Positions 1 through 11,395 of a DNA stretch of 64,000 nt are shown here, one piece after another. A program made the position numbers and the translations under genes. This stretch comes from Podospora bellae-mahoneyi (taxonomy: Eukaryota; Ascomycota; Sordariomycetes; Sordariales; Podosporaceae): positions 2,666,001 through 2,730,000 of the forward strand of contig NC_085884.1 of the NCBI RefSeq assembly GCF_035222275.1, given 5' to 3'. The stretch's first letter is position 1. Every line of letters begins with the position of its first letter. A model generated the notes under the pieces. It saw only the letters and a list, made by a program, of their open reading frames with translations, did not search any database and was not told where the DNA came from.

Positions 1-752
1 CCAAGCACGTTTGACATCGGCAAAGGTTGCGATGTGATGTCCAGCACAACTTGAAGCAATTGGTAGTCCTGACGCCATACCCGTTTTATTTCGACTGATA
101 TTTCCATAGGTCTGTCAGTCAAAGTCAGAGAAAGTGTGGTCCTGTGGAACGCAACTGGTGACGCAACTACCTTGTAACCATTTCTTGCTTAAGCCTTCGC
201 ACTCGGACAAGGCAAGATGGATAGCCTTTGGCTTATACCTTCTAGCTAAATTATAAGCGTCCTATTGAACTTCGCCAAGCTTCGGTAAGGATACGAATCT
301 CGCTTCTCAGCATGCACCGCTCTGTTGAACTTGGCCGCAGATCGACAAGGAAACCAATGCTACTTGGCACGACGTTGTTGTTGCGGGCGTCTCTGTGACG
401 TGGAAGGAGGGTCATCGGCCGCAGATGTTTAGTCTTGGGGGTATTCAGGTATATTCAGCCAGTGTGTAACAATGATCCATTGATGCAACAGGTCAAGAAG
501 TTTAGCAAGTCACGTCAATCAGGTCAATATGCATGGTAGGAAACCATTGATGTTTGTAATTGATGGCGGCCACTGGTCAACTCGTTGAAGCTCGAGTGCT
601 TACTCGTCGGTCTGGCTCTCCAGACTTGAGATCCTGGCTGGCTATTTTGGCAGGCTGGGCGAGAGGAAGGTTCGTAGCATGGTGTCGAATGGGAGGTGTC
701 GTGACAAGCATTTTGCCTCCTCGATGCCAGCCACCTCGCTGTCCTCTTTGTT
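1..752. other. Left-edge region, no gene recognised
   Basis: Base composition is ordinary and not AT-rich. Short open frames exist on both strands but none has recognisable domains, plausible introns or a conserved look, so I call no gene here. It may be flanking or decayed sequence of the broken coiled-coil frame that follows. Confidence 0.4.
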
Positions 753-947
753 CTAGACCTTTTCAGCCTTCTGGATCTCCGATTCCTTCTTGACTTCATC
801 CATCAACTCCTGAACCATCTGCATCTGTTTCTCCACCGCCTCGTGCCTCTCATTCAAGTCGTTGATGATTTCCTTGAACCTGTTCTTGAGGTTGTCACAC
901 TCCTTCCTAAACCACCTCATCAACTCTTCAACCTTCTCGTTCTCGAT
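753..947 (-). pseudogene. Coiled-coil ORF fragment, probably broken gene
   Basis: Reading the minus strand from 947 to the stop at 755-753 gives about 64 residues that are almost entirely charged and amphipathic (motifs such as KVEELMRWF, LNERHEAVEKQ, MDEVKKE), a typical coiled coil. The frame has no obvious start. Upstream it is closed by a TAG at 950-948 where CAG would read through, which is a C-to-T change in CpA context as RIP makes. No family is recognised. It may be the remains of a small coiled-coil gene and could be related to the Lys-rich helical ORF at 1663-2038. Confidence 0.3.
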
Positions 948-1214
948 CTAGCAATCTTTGACGGTCGAATGGTTGTTGTTTGGGGAGCGGGAGGATTGTT
1001 CATCCCAGTGGCATGTTGGTGGTCGTTGACCTCGTTCGAGTTGGAAACCGCCATCTTTGTAAATTTAAAAACCAATGTTGGTCGAGATTCATAAGTTTGG
1101 ACGACAAAGCGATTTACTTATCTTGTTGGGCGAGCAACCATGCGTAGAAATCTGTGGCTTTTGCGATGGTCTTGAAAAGACTGGAGAAAGTTGGGAGAGT
1201 TGGTAGGTAGTTTG

Positions 1215-1260
1215 AGGTGGGAGGTGGGAGGTGGGAGGTGGGAGGTGGGAGGTGGGAGGG
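1215..1260 (+). repeat. G-rich minisatellite, about six copies of GAGGTGG
   Basis: A 7-bp unit GAGGTGG is repeated head to tail about six times with no visible variation. The regular runs of three Gs on this strand could form a G-quadruplex. It lies in a non-coding stretch about 400 bp upstream of the interrupted ORF at 1663. Confidence 0.9.
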
Positions 1261-1662
1261 TCAAGCAAACAAGAAAAGCGGGCGAAAAAGATTAATCTTC
1301 TGTTTCCAAAGCGACACGGGTGGTCGCTGTCGGCCCACGCCCGTCAACACCTGTGACTGGCACCTGCCGTGTTTACCTCGGCGCTCAGGCAATAGCGCTC
1401 AAGAGGTTTGCTGCCATTGTCGCAGGCCGCCCTGCTCTCTCCGTCCTTGTCTCAAGCAACCTCTTCCAAGCACCTCAGTCTTTCCAAGGTTGCAGAACCT
1501 TTTCAATCTTCGTCAATCTTCGTCAAATTTTCGCCAAGCCAAGTTGTTTACCGATTTCCGTCGCAGGAGCAGTCCGGTGCCCTTTGGAAAGGCTTCCAGA
1601 TTGGTATGTTTCATCTCTCCGCTTCGCCAAGTTTTGCGCTGATCCCGGTTTTCAAGCAACCA

Positions 1663-2038
1663 TGCCCGACAAGAAAGCTACCGGAGCCAAGCCAGAGGAT
1701 ACTCCTGCCTTGGTCCTGGATTGCCAGAGGCGCATCACGTCCGCCTATGCATCTTTGGAGAACCAACAGGACGAGTTTATCGAAAACTTCCGTCGCAACC
1801 CCGAGACGCAGCTTTTCCCCGTCGATTCCAACCCCGCGGATGTGGGGTGTTAAATGAAGTGTTGTCGGGAGAATTCATCAAGACGTATAGCTTGCCCAAC
1901 CATGTCGTCAGGGAGCTTAAGGATGCCAAGAGTGGTCTTGTCGAGGCCAAGGGCCGTGTCAAGTGTGCCAAGGATGTGTTGGACTACACCAACAAGATCA
2001 AACGCTACATCCTCACGGCAAAGATAAAGGGAGGGAAG
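1663..2038 (+). pseudogene. Helical hypothetical protein, frameshifted and truncated by an LTR
   Basis: An ATG at 1663 opens a frame starting MPDKKATGAKPED and running about 63 codons to 1853. The same style of sequence (motifs EFIKTYSLPN, VVRELKDAKSGLVEAKG, YTNKIKRYILTAKIK) continues in another frame from about 1840 to 2038 without visible splice sites between. The product would be a small, lysine-rich, mostly helical protein of unknown function. The 3' end runs directly into an LTR beginning TGTCACAG at 2039, so the last residues and stop of the open frame are LTR sequence. Both a frameshift and the insertion mark this as broken. An unrecognised intron is the alternative for the frame change. 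Confidence 0.45.
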
Positions 2039-2345
2039 TGTCACAGTTAAGCCAACGGGCAGGTCAAACAGTGTGAGCGGCGCGGGGCGCGCTCAGCCAA
2101 TCGTTAGATTAGATAAGGAGCAGCCAATCAGAGTGTAATCAGGGTGATCGGGGCATAATCACAATGATCACTAGTAGGGCTAATCAGGACGTAATCAGGG
2201 CGGCTTAACTATAAGTAATTGAGAACTCTAAGGTCTACGTATATAAAGGAATTAAAGAAATATTAAATAATTCTATAACATATAATATAAGTTATATTGG
2301 TTAGTATTTTAACTATTATAATTAAATAAGTTATTATTATTGTTA
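2039..2345 (+). mobile_element. Truncated LTR of the A-type Gypsy family (fossil)
   Basis: Starts with TGTCACAGTTAAGCCAAC, the same 5' end as the well-preserved LTR at 30,424. It carries the matching U3 with repeated GATCA-like motifs and the TATATA region, then fades into AT-rich sequence before the usual LTR 3' end. It is a partial, mutated solo LTR with no internal region beside it. It sits at the end of an open frame and so interrupted a gene. Confidence 0.7.
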
Positions 2346-3760
2346 AGATGGTGAATATGGTGCTTGTGATGGCATACAGCAGAGAGCATGGTACAGGGTT
2401 AGGGGTGCAGGAAGCAGAAGGAGCAGGAGAAGGCTGCAGCCAAAAGGAAAGAGGGAGCTGCGGCCAATGGGAGAGCAGGAGGGAGTACAGGCCATGTGGG
2501 GCACGGGAAAGAGGCCAGGGCAAGGATATCTTGGAGAGCAAGCAGGCCACCCACAACTTTCCTTTCCTTTTTTTCCTTTTCATCTTACGATTACATTAAC
2601 TACAGGAATAAAGTATTGGCCCTGATCTATTGGCACCTCAGCTTTATGACAGTGCTGGTTTGCCTGGGCCCCACTTTCCAAACCTGGCTAGTTGAGTTGC
2701 TCCCAGGAAGTTATTTATTTCTGGCTGCAGGCCACACGCTGGTAATTACTCTTCTCTTCTACTTCTTTAGATCAAGATCCTACGAATACAGCCATGACCT
2801 ACTGGTGCCTTTTCCCTGCGTAATACGCTGCCCTCACATCAACTGCCAACAAGGATATACTAGCAGGAGGTTGGTGGCAACGATGACAGGTCCTAAAGAG
2901 ATACGGCAGAAGATGGCGCTGTAGGTAGGTTAAAACATTAAAGCTAGAGTCTGGCATTCAGTTGAATATCAAGTAATTGCCTTTGAAGAGAGTTTTAGAA
3001 TTGAGTCAGTTTATCTCTGTGGTTTGGAGTTTGGGAATGGCGGCCCTTCGAGAAAGTCTCTCTTGCCGACAATGCAGCTCTACGTAGCCCTGCAACTTGA
3101 ATGAACACCAACAGAAAAGATTGGGAGCCAGGCATGCGTATGAACAATAGGGTGTGCTGTGGAGTAAGCGGCTCAAATCAACGGAATTCTTAACATTTTT
3201 GCACCACTTTTTTCTCACTATACCGTAGCGTTTAACTGACTTAAAAAGGAGGGCGACCATTCGGTAACTCCTGACACCAACTCCAATGGCACGCCTGCCC
3301 ACGTCGTGGTATCCACCGCTATCGAGCGGTTGCGATAGGGTAAGTCTCTCCACGAGCACATTTAATCTTCAAAGAAGTGCTCGCTTGTACACCTATGGAA
3401 CGGAAGTAAACCAGTGCAAAAAGCGGAGGTTTCCTAATCCGGTGCGAAACGCTGCAAAGCTCCGTTAGGTTGCTCCTGTTTTAAGGCAGCTGTTATCCGC
3501 AGAACGGAGAACGAGAAAGCTCGCCACGTAGAACGGGGATATCATTGGTCCAGTAAAGTAGGGCTCCTTGGGGCACGGGAAGCAGATATTTAATTTTGAT
3601 CCCGTAAAACCAGAACAATACATCAAACCCGAATATATCACGTGGATAAGGGGACGCTTGGACACACCTGTGACCAAGGCGCTTGGACTACATTTGTACA
3701 AAGGTAAGCATGCTTTACTTCCCTTTTCGTCTTCCCTCCTCCTCCCCAACCTGTTTCCCC
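2346..3760. other. Non-coding region with possible old repeat remnants
   Basis: From about 2346 to 2930 the sequence is of moderate GC with purine-rich blocks and may be further degraded repeat DNA joined to the LTR fragment, but I cannot assign a family. From 2930 to 3760 I see no gene, RNA or repeat that I can support. Confidence 0.35.
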
Positions 3761-3882
3761 ATTAACACCAGCAATGGCGTCGCAAAGCTCCCCCGCTTTG
3801 CCGGCAAGGCCGCTTGCTTCGCCGGGTAGCGGTTATATTGAGCCTGTACTTCGTCCCTTCTTTTTCTTTCTCCCTTGCGCAG

Positions 3883-5007
3883 ATGGCAGATGCTGACACC
3901 TCACAGGTTTGGCTAGACGTTTCCACGGTTGAGGAGATCATCGAATACATCATCAGCGCTCGCCACCACGGCAGCGAGTCGATTCTTAGCTTCCAGTGGC
4001 AGGCAGACAGACTCGACCATCTTTTTGAACAACTGGACACCCGACTGGTCGCACTCGACGAAAGAAAAATCCGCCGATTTGAGTACGACTACGAATCTAG
4101 TACCGTACATATCGACATCATGGGCGAATCCGAGTTCCATTATCAGGTTCAAGCTGGCCTTCGAGACTACATCAAAAACCGTCTTGCAGAGAGTATTGCC
4201 ACCACGGATGATCCCACGATTCGCCGTCTAATGCAGTCTATCAAAGAGAGGGGCACCTATAACATTCGATACGAAAGGAAGATCCATAAACAAGCCGATA
4301 TTTCGTTCGGCCAGGCGGGCGCCCTGCCATCTTTGGTTTGCGAGGTCTCGTAGAGCGAGCCACGAAAACATGTGGAAAGGAAGGCGCGCCAATACATCAA
4401 CTGCTCAGACGGCAAGATCCGAGTCGCTCTGATCCTTGATCTTCAATATCCCCATATGAAAAAGGCGTGGGTTAGTCTGCTGGTAGCGGGCAGTCCAAGC
4501 GACTGGGTACAGCATTCTGAACTGTACCATGATGATGATCTTGTTCAACAACCTGTTGGACAGGTTGATCTCTATCTCTCTGACTTGGTCAATTTGGCTG
4601 GTGTCCCAACAGCGTTTTGTCGCCCCTCGACTGTTGAGTTGGCTGCTGGGGTCACAAGGTTCGTCGTTTCTTTATTTCAGGCAACACAACAGATCTAACA
4701 TGCCAATAGGAATCCCACGATCACCATAACGTTCGAACGACTTCGGGCTATCTTCCGCGAAGCTCGCCATGTACACAACCCAACCAAATTTACAACGGAG
4801 GCTACTGATCAAGAGCAAGTCTTGTATGAGGAGGCTGAGAGGCGTGTGGCCGAGGCCGAGAGGCGTCTGGCCGAGGCCGAGAGGCGTGTGGCCGAGATAC
4901 GTTCTGAAGCACACATCGAGATGGAACGGCGTGTGGCCGAGGCGCGTTCGGAAACACGCATCGAGATGGAACGGCTCATGGCCGAAGGCCGGTTGGGGAC
5001 CAAGTAG
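3883..5007 (+). pseudogene. PD-(D/E)XK nuclease-like fungal protein, one premature stop
   Basis: A two-exon gene: exon 1 3883-4658, intron 4659-4709 (GT-AG, 51 nt), exon 2 4710-5007. The ATG at 3883 starts MADADTSQVWLDV. The core resembles the fungal restriction-endonuclease-like family, with an Asp in QADISFG and a Glu in SLVCEVS as candidate metal ligands, followed by a beta-rich region. The tail is a coiled coil of heptad repeats. One TAG at 4351-4353 interrupts the frame just after CEVS, where the family normally has Trp-Ser; TGG to TAG is the change RIP makes on the other strand. Everything after it stays open in the same frame, so the lesion is recent or read through. An in-frame ATG at 3814 would add 23 hydrophobic residues but is less likely. 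Function in the cell is unknown. Confidence 0.6.
4824..4992 (+). repeat. In-frame 21-bp heptad repeats in coiled-coil tail
   Basis: A 21-bp unit coding the heptad ERRVAEA (variants with L or I) occurs three times in a row. It is followed by a longer repeat whose two copies share IEMER and a VAEARSE-like block. Because the unit is exactly seven codons, copy-number changes would lengthen or shorten the coiled coil without shifting register. Confidence 0.85.
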
Positions 5008-5897
5008 CGCTCCGGAGATATGGCGACCTGTTTGTGAGAAGGAGAGGCACTGGAGGGACAAATGTTCAACAGGTTTAGTTGTTTGTAGAATGCCCTAATT
5101 CACCACTCTTGGTCTCTTTCTCTGTATAATCCATCGGCGACAGCGATCAGACCAGCGATCCAGAACACGGTCATCCGCCGGTTCCAGCCAGAGGAGAGTA
5201 AAATAAGGACGGTCATTGCCGCCTCCCTTAGTACCGTGAGGTTGATCACTTTTGGAGGAAGCCCTTATAAGAGAAGGATGTTCACAAGCGCCTTCCCAGT
5301 AGCTGGTCAACTACTCCCCTCTGACTGGGCCATACTAGCCGTCGTCAGATGAGGAGCGGTATACCCGGGAGAATCGCGTACTGAAATAATTACTGGCAAA
5401 GGCTATTGCTAAAATCCATATATCCTTCGACATTTAGACCTCTCCTAATGGATTCTCTTTATTGACCGCTATCGCCCACTTTCTTGACCATCGCAAATCT
5501 TTACATTATCCTCTATTCGGTATTTACCGAGTTAAAGGGAGCTACCGTAGAGAGAACGTTTCCCTAGTATTAAAGAAGGCGATACTTAGTTTTAATATAA
5601 ATATTAGTATTACTAACTATTTCTAGTTAAATAATACCACTACGAATAATACTTACCTCTATACCTTTCACAGCCTCTCCCTGCTCCTAATAATTTTTCT
5701 ATGCCTCTCCGGAGGATAATCAGACTAGTTAATATCATATATAATGTAGGTATAATCAGAACGCTCGCGCTCTTAATCCCTTCGGATAACCCAACAGGAC
5801 CCCCCTTACCGAAAGCCACCCCACATAGGTAAACCCGTGGGATAGCCAGGTCCTTCATCACCCCCTCTGCTCGTCATGGGCTCGGGAGACCGCCCTA
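5008..5897. other. Intergenic stretch, partly AT-rich and mutated
   Basis: From 5,390 to about 5,760 the sequence turns AT-rich with TA-rich words, like lightly RIP-affected repeat DNA. No LTR ends, terminal inverted repeats or coding motifs were recognised. Small open frames on both strands look random. Confidence 0.35.
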
Positions 5898-6819
5898 CTA
5901 GTCTTTAAAACGCACCGCAGTCGGCTTCTTTTCGGACGCCCCAGTGGTAAAGTAAATAGGGGGCTTTAAAGGCCGCGCACTGAAGCCCGATCCGGGGTTG
6001 GGATGCTGTGCCTGCCCCAGCCGTTTTTGGATCTCGTCTTTCAAGGTCTCCAAGTAATCCGCATTCGTTACGTCACTGGGAAAAGGGTAGGAAAACTCGA
6101 AGTCAAGAATAACGATCCTCACGTTAACAGATAGAAAGTTATAAAGCGCTGGATATCCTAATAACACCTTTTTCCGTAAGTGGGTTATATATAGCCTAGA
6201 GTTTCTCGAGAAGACGAGGATCCCCTGGTTCCTCGGCTTGATGATAGTGTAGCGACACTCCTTTGACGTTTCTTAAAAGGATAGCGGGAATCGGCCGCTT
6301 GCTGATCCGGTACCTGGTCTGCCTTTGAAACATCGGAAGCGAAACCGTACGTCCTGTGAAACGAGGATCAGTAGTAGGAATTACCAGTCTTCTGGAGGTC
6401 AGAGCATATACCTTGGCCTCGCACTCATGAAGTAAAACGTCCCGTTCCCAGGAGAGTAGTACAGGGACGACCGAGCCCTGTGAGCGAATGGTTGAGGCAG
6501 CCCAGAGACCAACCATATTGTACAATTGACTGGAGTATTGAATATGGACTATCGAAGCTGCTAACTATTAGAAGATATCTTTAAGCCGGCAAGGGTACGA
6601 ACCAAAGTGAGTCTCCGCCACGCCCCAGACGTATCTGCGAACATGTGTGCTCAGGAACGCCAGCAACATGCAGAGCAACAGGGGACGGAAGTAGCCGTCT
6701 GTAGCCAGAACCAGCTCGATGGCGGCAAGGATGCTAGTAGAGCCGGGGACGAAAAATTCCAGGACGAAGACCTGGGTAAAGGTCAACGGAGTCGGCGAGG
6801 TGTTGTTGAATACGGTCAT
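5898..6819 (-). pseudogene. Possible BCS1-N-like membrane protein fragment
   Basis: Exon 1 (6819-6599) starts MTVFNNTSPTPL and holds a hydrophobic segment around FVLEFFVPGSTSI and LLLCMLLAFL. A GT-AG intron (6598-6530) joins it in phase to exon 2 (6529 to about 6196), containing LYNMVGLWAAS and LLSWERDVLL. The pattern of membrane segment, FFxPG, then ETHF and YxMVxLW, recalls the N-terminal domain of fungal BCS1-like AAA proteins, but I see no AAA ATPase domain downstream. A third open block (6167-5898, motif EFSYPFPSD) on the same strand may be a further exon, though no clean splice sites link it. The gene is therefore truncated, decayed or misread by me. The BCS1 assignment is a weak inference. 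Confidence 0.35.
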
Positions 6820-7230
6820 CGTGAGTTATAGGCAAGACAAGAGACCGGCCCGAATTTATGAAAGAGTCCCGGAGGAACTTGAAGGGCTGAGAGATGAACC
6901 GATGTCTGAGCGATAGTGCTTCCTCAAAAGGGAATTCTGCTATTCTTATTGCATATCGCCCCAGCTTGGCGACCTTAGAAGGTCGTGTAGATCTCCAAAT
7001 CTAAGACAAGCCAACATCTTGCACTTGTAACGGGCCACCCCAAATCTCGCCATTTCCGTTCGGCTGCAGGGTCCTGTCCTGATGGCGCCAATTCATCCCC
7101 GCGATGAGTTGTCGATGACCCACGCATTGCCTGCTTATTGCTCACCGTGAGTATATCCTCAAGGCGAGTTCATGCAACCTGGCGTATTCTAGCAATTGAA
7201 CATGGCTGAGCATTTCGCAAGGATATCCTG

Positions 7231-9228
7231 CTCTTGACATAAACAAAGGCCCCCAGTTTCTGTTTGTAATCCAAGCGCTCAATGCCGTCACTACGCTCAT
7301 ATCCATCCTCGTCATACTCGCTCTTCTGGCTCGCGCCGCCGTCGTCTATTCTCAGCGACTAACTCCCAAATAGACACTGAGCGCCCGCCAGCTATTCGCT
7401 CTCGCCGATGGAAGGTGGCTGACAGCTTCATATACGCCCCTTTCCATCTTCCCAGTGTTGCTTTGGCAGCGGCTCTGACCCTACCACTCGTGTGGTCCCT
7501 TGTCCTATCTACTGAGACTATCGCCGTTGCTAATAGCACGAGCGGAAAACCGTTTGGGCTTCCCCGCCTACCTAATGGCACACGATGTCGACCCAGCCGA
7601 ACTGTCCATGGCCAGACAACACGATGGCGTGGGCAAAGCCTGGAGTTGTTTATTATCTACAAAATTCACACAGGCTGAGCCTCATGTTTAGGCTTCGAGC
7701 ACTACAGCCTGGCCGTCCCGAATATTCGTGGTTCCGTTCAGCCAGATAGATACTTTGTTTCAAAGATGCCCATGTGGACGAATACGGGCATGATTCGTGC
7801 GCATGTTCTGCGTTTGAATAGCAGCGTTCCGGTTTGTACAGATTCCCGACGAGGACTTCCCCTCACCTTGCCCTGGACCTAAGCCGTTTGTGTCATGGAT
7901 GACAGCCAACGAGGGGCTTGATGAATATCTCCTTGTCAACATCTGCGCTCCCCGGTAATCAAAGTGGTGGGTTCTTACTTTCCATTCACCCGCTTCTTCT
8001 TGGCCATCACACGACGGTAGCTACTAATAGATTGCTAAACAGCGAGCCCATGGTCAGCGAGCTGGGACAGGCAGGACATCACAGAACAGCTCTACATTCA
8101 AGTCAAACACTCCGAAATCGCCAGCAGATCGTTGCAGAACTTTACCACGGTTTACACCGTCAACACAACGTGTGGCTTTTTTGAGCTCCCCAACTTCCGC
8201 AACGACCTTACCCCGGGTCGCCTGGTAGATTCTGTTCCCTCGAATGGGGAACTCATGAACCCCCCTGATAGCTGGTGGTACGACTTGCCAGCACAAAATT
8301 TAAGCGAGCCATGGAGAGGGTCAACTTAAACCGGGATATGGGAGACCGACGAGGAGGCAGTTTATGGCACCTTTGTCGCCCCAGGGCCACTTTCCATCTC
8401 AGCTCAAGCTCTGTTTGGTCCCGGCAGCTTTTTCCACGGCCCGAAGATTTTCCATCTACCCCAACGCAACGTGGTGGGACGCTTACCGCACAATGTGTAC
8501 CGGCACAGGTGTTCCCCTCTTTGACGAGTTGTCGCTGAGGTTTCGGCGAGGCTGTCGTGAAGTGGGAGTCGACGGAAACATCATGGACGAAAGGGAGGCC
8601 GCAAGACGAGTAGCAGACCTGTTGAGAGGATTTTTCAATGGTTTATTTGCGGGGCCCAATATCGGAGAGATCGACACAGCCATCCCGTTTGCCAATGAAG
8701 CAGTGCTTACCATTTGGCCGGGGTCTTCGTTTTCACCCAATCTCGTCCGCCCTATTTACTACGCCCCCAGGGCCGAGGCAGTCAAGCCACACATCGCCGG
8801 AGGAATTGCAGGCATCGCCGCCATCTCGGTTTTACTTGGCCTGCAGGCCCTTGGCATCACCATCCTTCTCACTCACGCTGTACATCTACAGCTCACCCAT
8901 CTGGACAGAGACTCTTGACTCGTTTGCCATTATCCGCATTGCCAATCAGCTTGGCAGCGACGCGGAACCCATCAGCAAGATGCCTCTGCGGCCCATCGGC
9001 GGGGTGGAAGACAAGAACGTGCTGGAGCATCTCGGCACCGTGAACGCCATGGTTGGTGTCATTGACCACCCGAAGGAAGTGCCCGACCCAGAAGCGGCAT
9101 CTTCCGCTGGATCTGCTCGTGCCTCTGATGAAAATCTCAACTGCGTCAACCTTGATACTGGATACACACCCGTCTTGGCAGCTGGTGCACCAGGGGTGAT
9201 CAACCGCAGAAAGACCCGCACCTCTTAA
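7231..9228 (+). pseudogene. Polytopic membrane protein gene with large outer domain, broken
   Basis: Pieces of one plausible protein can be read in order on the plus strand but in changing frames: a membrane segment near 7,270-7,350 (VTTLISILVILALL), LSARQLFALADGRW near 7,390, an extracellular-looking block near 7,690-7,930 (GFEHYSLAVPNI, MPMWTNTG, VNICAP), a block at 8,450-8,860 ending in a second membrane helix (AGIAAISVLLGLQALGI), and a C-terminal tail from about 8,875 (YSSPIWTETLDSFAIIRI) to the stop at 9228. The layout fits a fungal-specific family of unknown function with N-terminal helices, a glycosylated outer domain and a late helix. A TAG after LTPK near 7,370 and several frame changes without splice sites, for example near 8,870, indicate a pseudogene. 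Confidence 0.45.
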
Positions 9229-9402
9229 AGGAAGAACAAAGTCTGGTTTTGTGTAATGAGTGGCTAAGGTTTGAAAGTGACAAAACAGTTTTGAGTGTGG
9301 TTGCTAAAAGTGCTGCTTTAGTGGATTTTGATTAAGTTACAAATCACAACAGGTAAACAAACACGAAGCTCTAAGGTAGCAAGGTATACAGTTTCGGGAG
9401 AT

Positions 9403-10991
9403 TCATCTCAAATGTGAATGACTCCCACCTATGGTACATGCATCTGTCCAGGTAGCTACGCTGAAATGCCCTCCAATCCTTTTCCAAAGTCCTCCATCCT
9501 GTATGATTGGCTCTGCCATAAGTGGCATCCCCCATCCCAGAGTCAACGCCGCAGATACCTCAGGTCCGTATGGTAAGGCATATGGCGTGAAACTAGCCTG
9601 CCACTGCGAATTGAACTGCGTAATCGATTGACGCTGAGAAAAATGGATCAACCTCATCAAAGAGCTCTCCAGTCCGCTTAACATGCGGCCATTTAGCGAC
9701 ATGACTGAACGAGGAATGCGCATCATTTTAAGGACTTGCGAAAGGCATTCCTCTCGCGTCCGGTTATCTGTCGCGTTGCCATGGTAGTTGGCCTTTGACT
9801 CCCCAAACCAAACAAAGCCGTCGTCAGAGTCAGTGAGATAGCTCGTCTCACAACTGGGATCTATAACCCGAAAAAGAAAAGTCGTCTGGCTGCTGACAGG
9901 CTTCTTTCGAATGACGGCTCCATTTCGGTTGACGATATCAGCAATCGCCCCTCCGGATTCATAGCTGTCAGGATGCTGCGCATGCCAATGCCTCAGTGCC
10001 AGGTCCAAGATGTTTCCATACATGACTACTTGCTGGGACAAACCCGTATTTGTGGCAGAATCCATGTAACCGCTCATTATCAGGCGGATCACCACAGGCC
10101 GGTGTTTTCGAACTACGCCTGTCGAACTGTCCCCGGTCGACAATTCATCAAACGTCAAGGAAATGGTCGTGGTCCTCCAGATTCCTGGCGACGGCATCTC
10201 GTGCCGTGGTAGCAGGTATTGAAGGAGCTAACGGATGCGTCCCGCTCCATCGCGATGGCAAGTTTCGTCAAAGCTCTCTGCGACGCGAATGCGAGAGCAG
10301 TGGATATTGGCATGGAGATGCTTGATGAAAAAAGGGTTCAAGAAGGTCGCAGGCGAATAGCGATTAAGATTCCCAGATGCTAGAGGTTGTAACGAGCGAA
10401 AGATGGCATCAAATGCGTCATATGGTTCGGGATGCCAGGGTACTACGGCCCGTGAAATGGTGGTCTGGAGCCGACGTAGACCGGAATCTTGAATGTTGGG
10501 TTGACGCAAAAACCATCGATATGCAGCCTGAGGTGTGATCAGATCTCCATTCCAAATAGACACATCTTCAAAGGCCTGACTGAGAATATCGCGTTCTGTG
10601 TCGAGATAGACCGAGTTACTGGGATACAGAAACCCGATTGACCTGCCTCCGAGCAAGGCTTGATTGCGGAGCCAGCGCGTCGCCTCGGACCGGGCTTCGT
10701 GACAGACAAGGAGCAGTACTGAAGGTGCTCTACAGCAAACCCGCCAGGGTATCGATGGTTTATTCTCAGTTGTCGGGTCCAGAATAGGTGGACGAGCGCT
10801 GAATGGTTGGCCGACGAGTCGGGCATCCAACAACGTGTAGGTGCCCGCTGTTGGCTCATGACGCGGGCTGACGTGGACAAGCCGTGAGTGATCTGGCCCA
10901 AGCCGTTTGGCAATGAGAAATTCCCTCCAGATAGCGACTCTGATCTTAGCGGGAGTCTGGGGAAGCGGGGGAATGACTGTGAGCTTGTCAT
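9403..10991 (-). pseudogene. 2EXR-domain protein, broken by one frameshift and one stop
   Basis: The minus strand from ATG 10,991 begins with the 2EXR signature FPRFPRLP. One base is out of register near 10,955, after which KIRVAIWREFLIAKRLG continues the domain in another frame. The usual later 2EXR elements follow: LLVCHEARSEATRWL, then YLDTERDIL. The frame stays open to a TAG at 10,230-10,228, after which the same frame runs on uninterrupted to 9,403, another 275 codons. About 530 codons would be expected in total. 2EXR proteins are F-box-like fungal proteins of largely unknown role. Only two lesions are visible, so inactivation is recent. No intron explains either. Confidence 0.6.
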
Positions 10992-11395
10992 GATTGTGAC
11001 TTCGAAATTGGCTTCGATATAATGAAGGATACTGAGTGGTAGGGCTGACAGGGTATTAGTCACAGTCAGTGTTCAGGCGGTTCTGAGAACTTCACTCACC
11101 GGCTTTTGACATCGGATTTGTGTACCCAGGTGTGTCTCGTAAAACTTGCCAAGTAGACTGAACTATCAAAGTTGCGATGTACCGAGGTGAAAGGTAGAAG
11201 AGTGCCAGATTGTGAAAATAAGACTCAAGTCGTCTCCCAGCCAGCAGAAACAAAGAGCAAATGATACGAATAAGAAAGTGGGAAAATGTGATGAGTTAAG
11301 GTATTCGCTGCTATTGTCAGGAACAATTCACTCCGGCACCTGGAGTGCAACTGGCAGAATATTACCGGCACGTGAGGTGCATCTTATCGATTAGA
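10992..11395. other. Intergenic region between 2EXR pseudogene and HET gene
   Basis: About 400 bp between the 5' end of the broken 2EXR gene and the 3' end of the HET gene, both on the minus strand. It should contain the 2EXR promoter and the HET 3' end. No repeat or RNA gene is seen. Confidence 0.4.
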
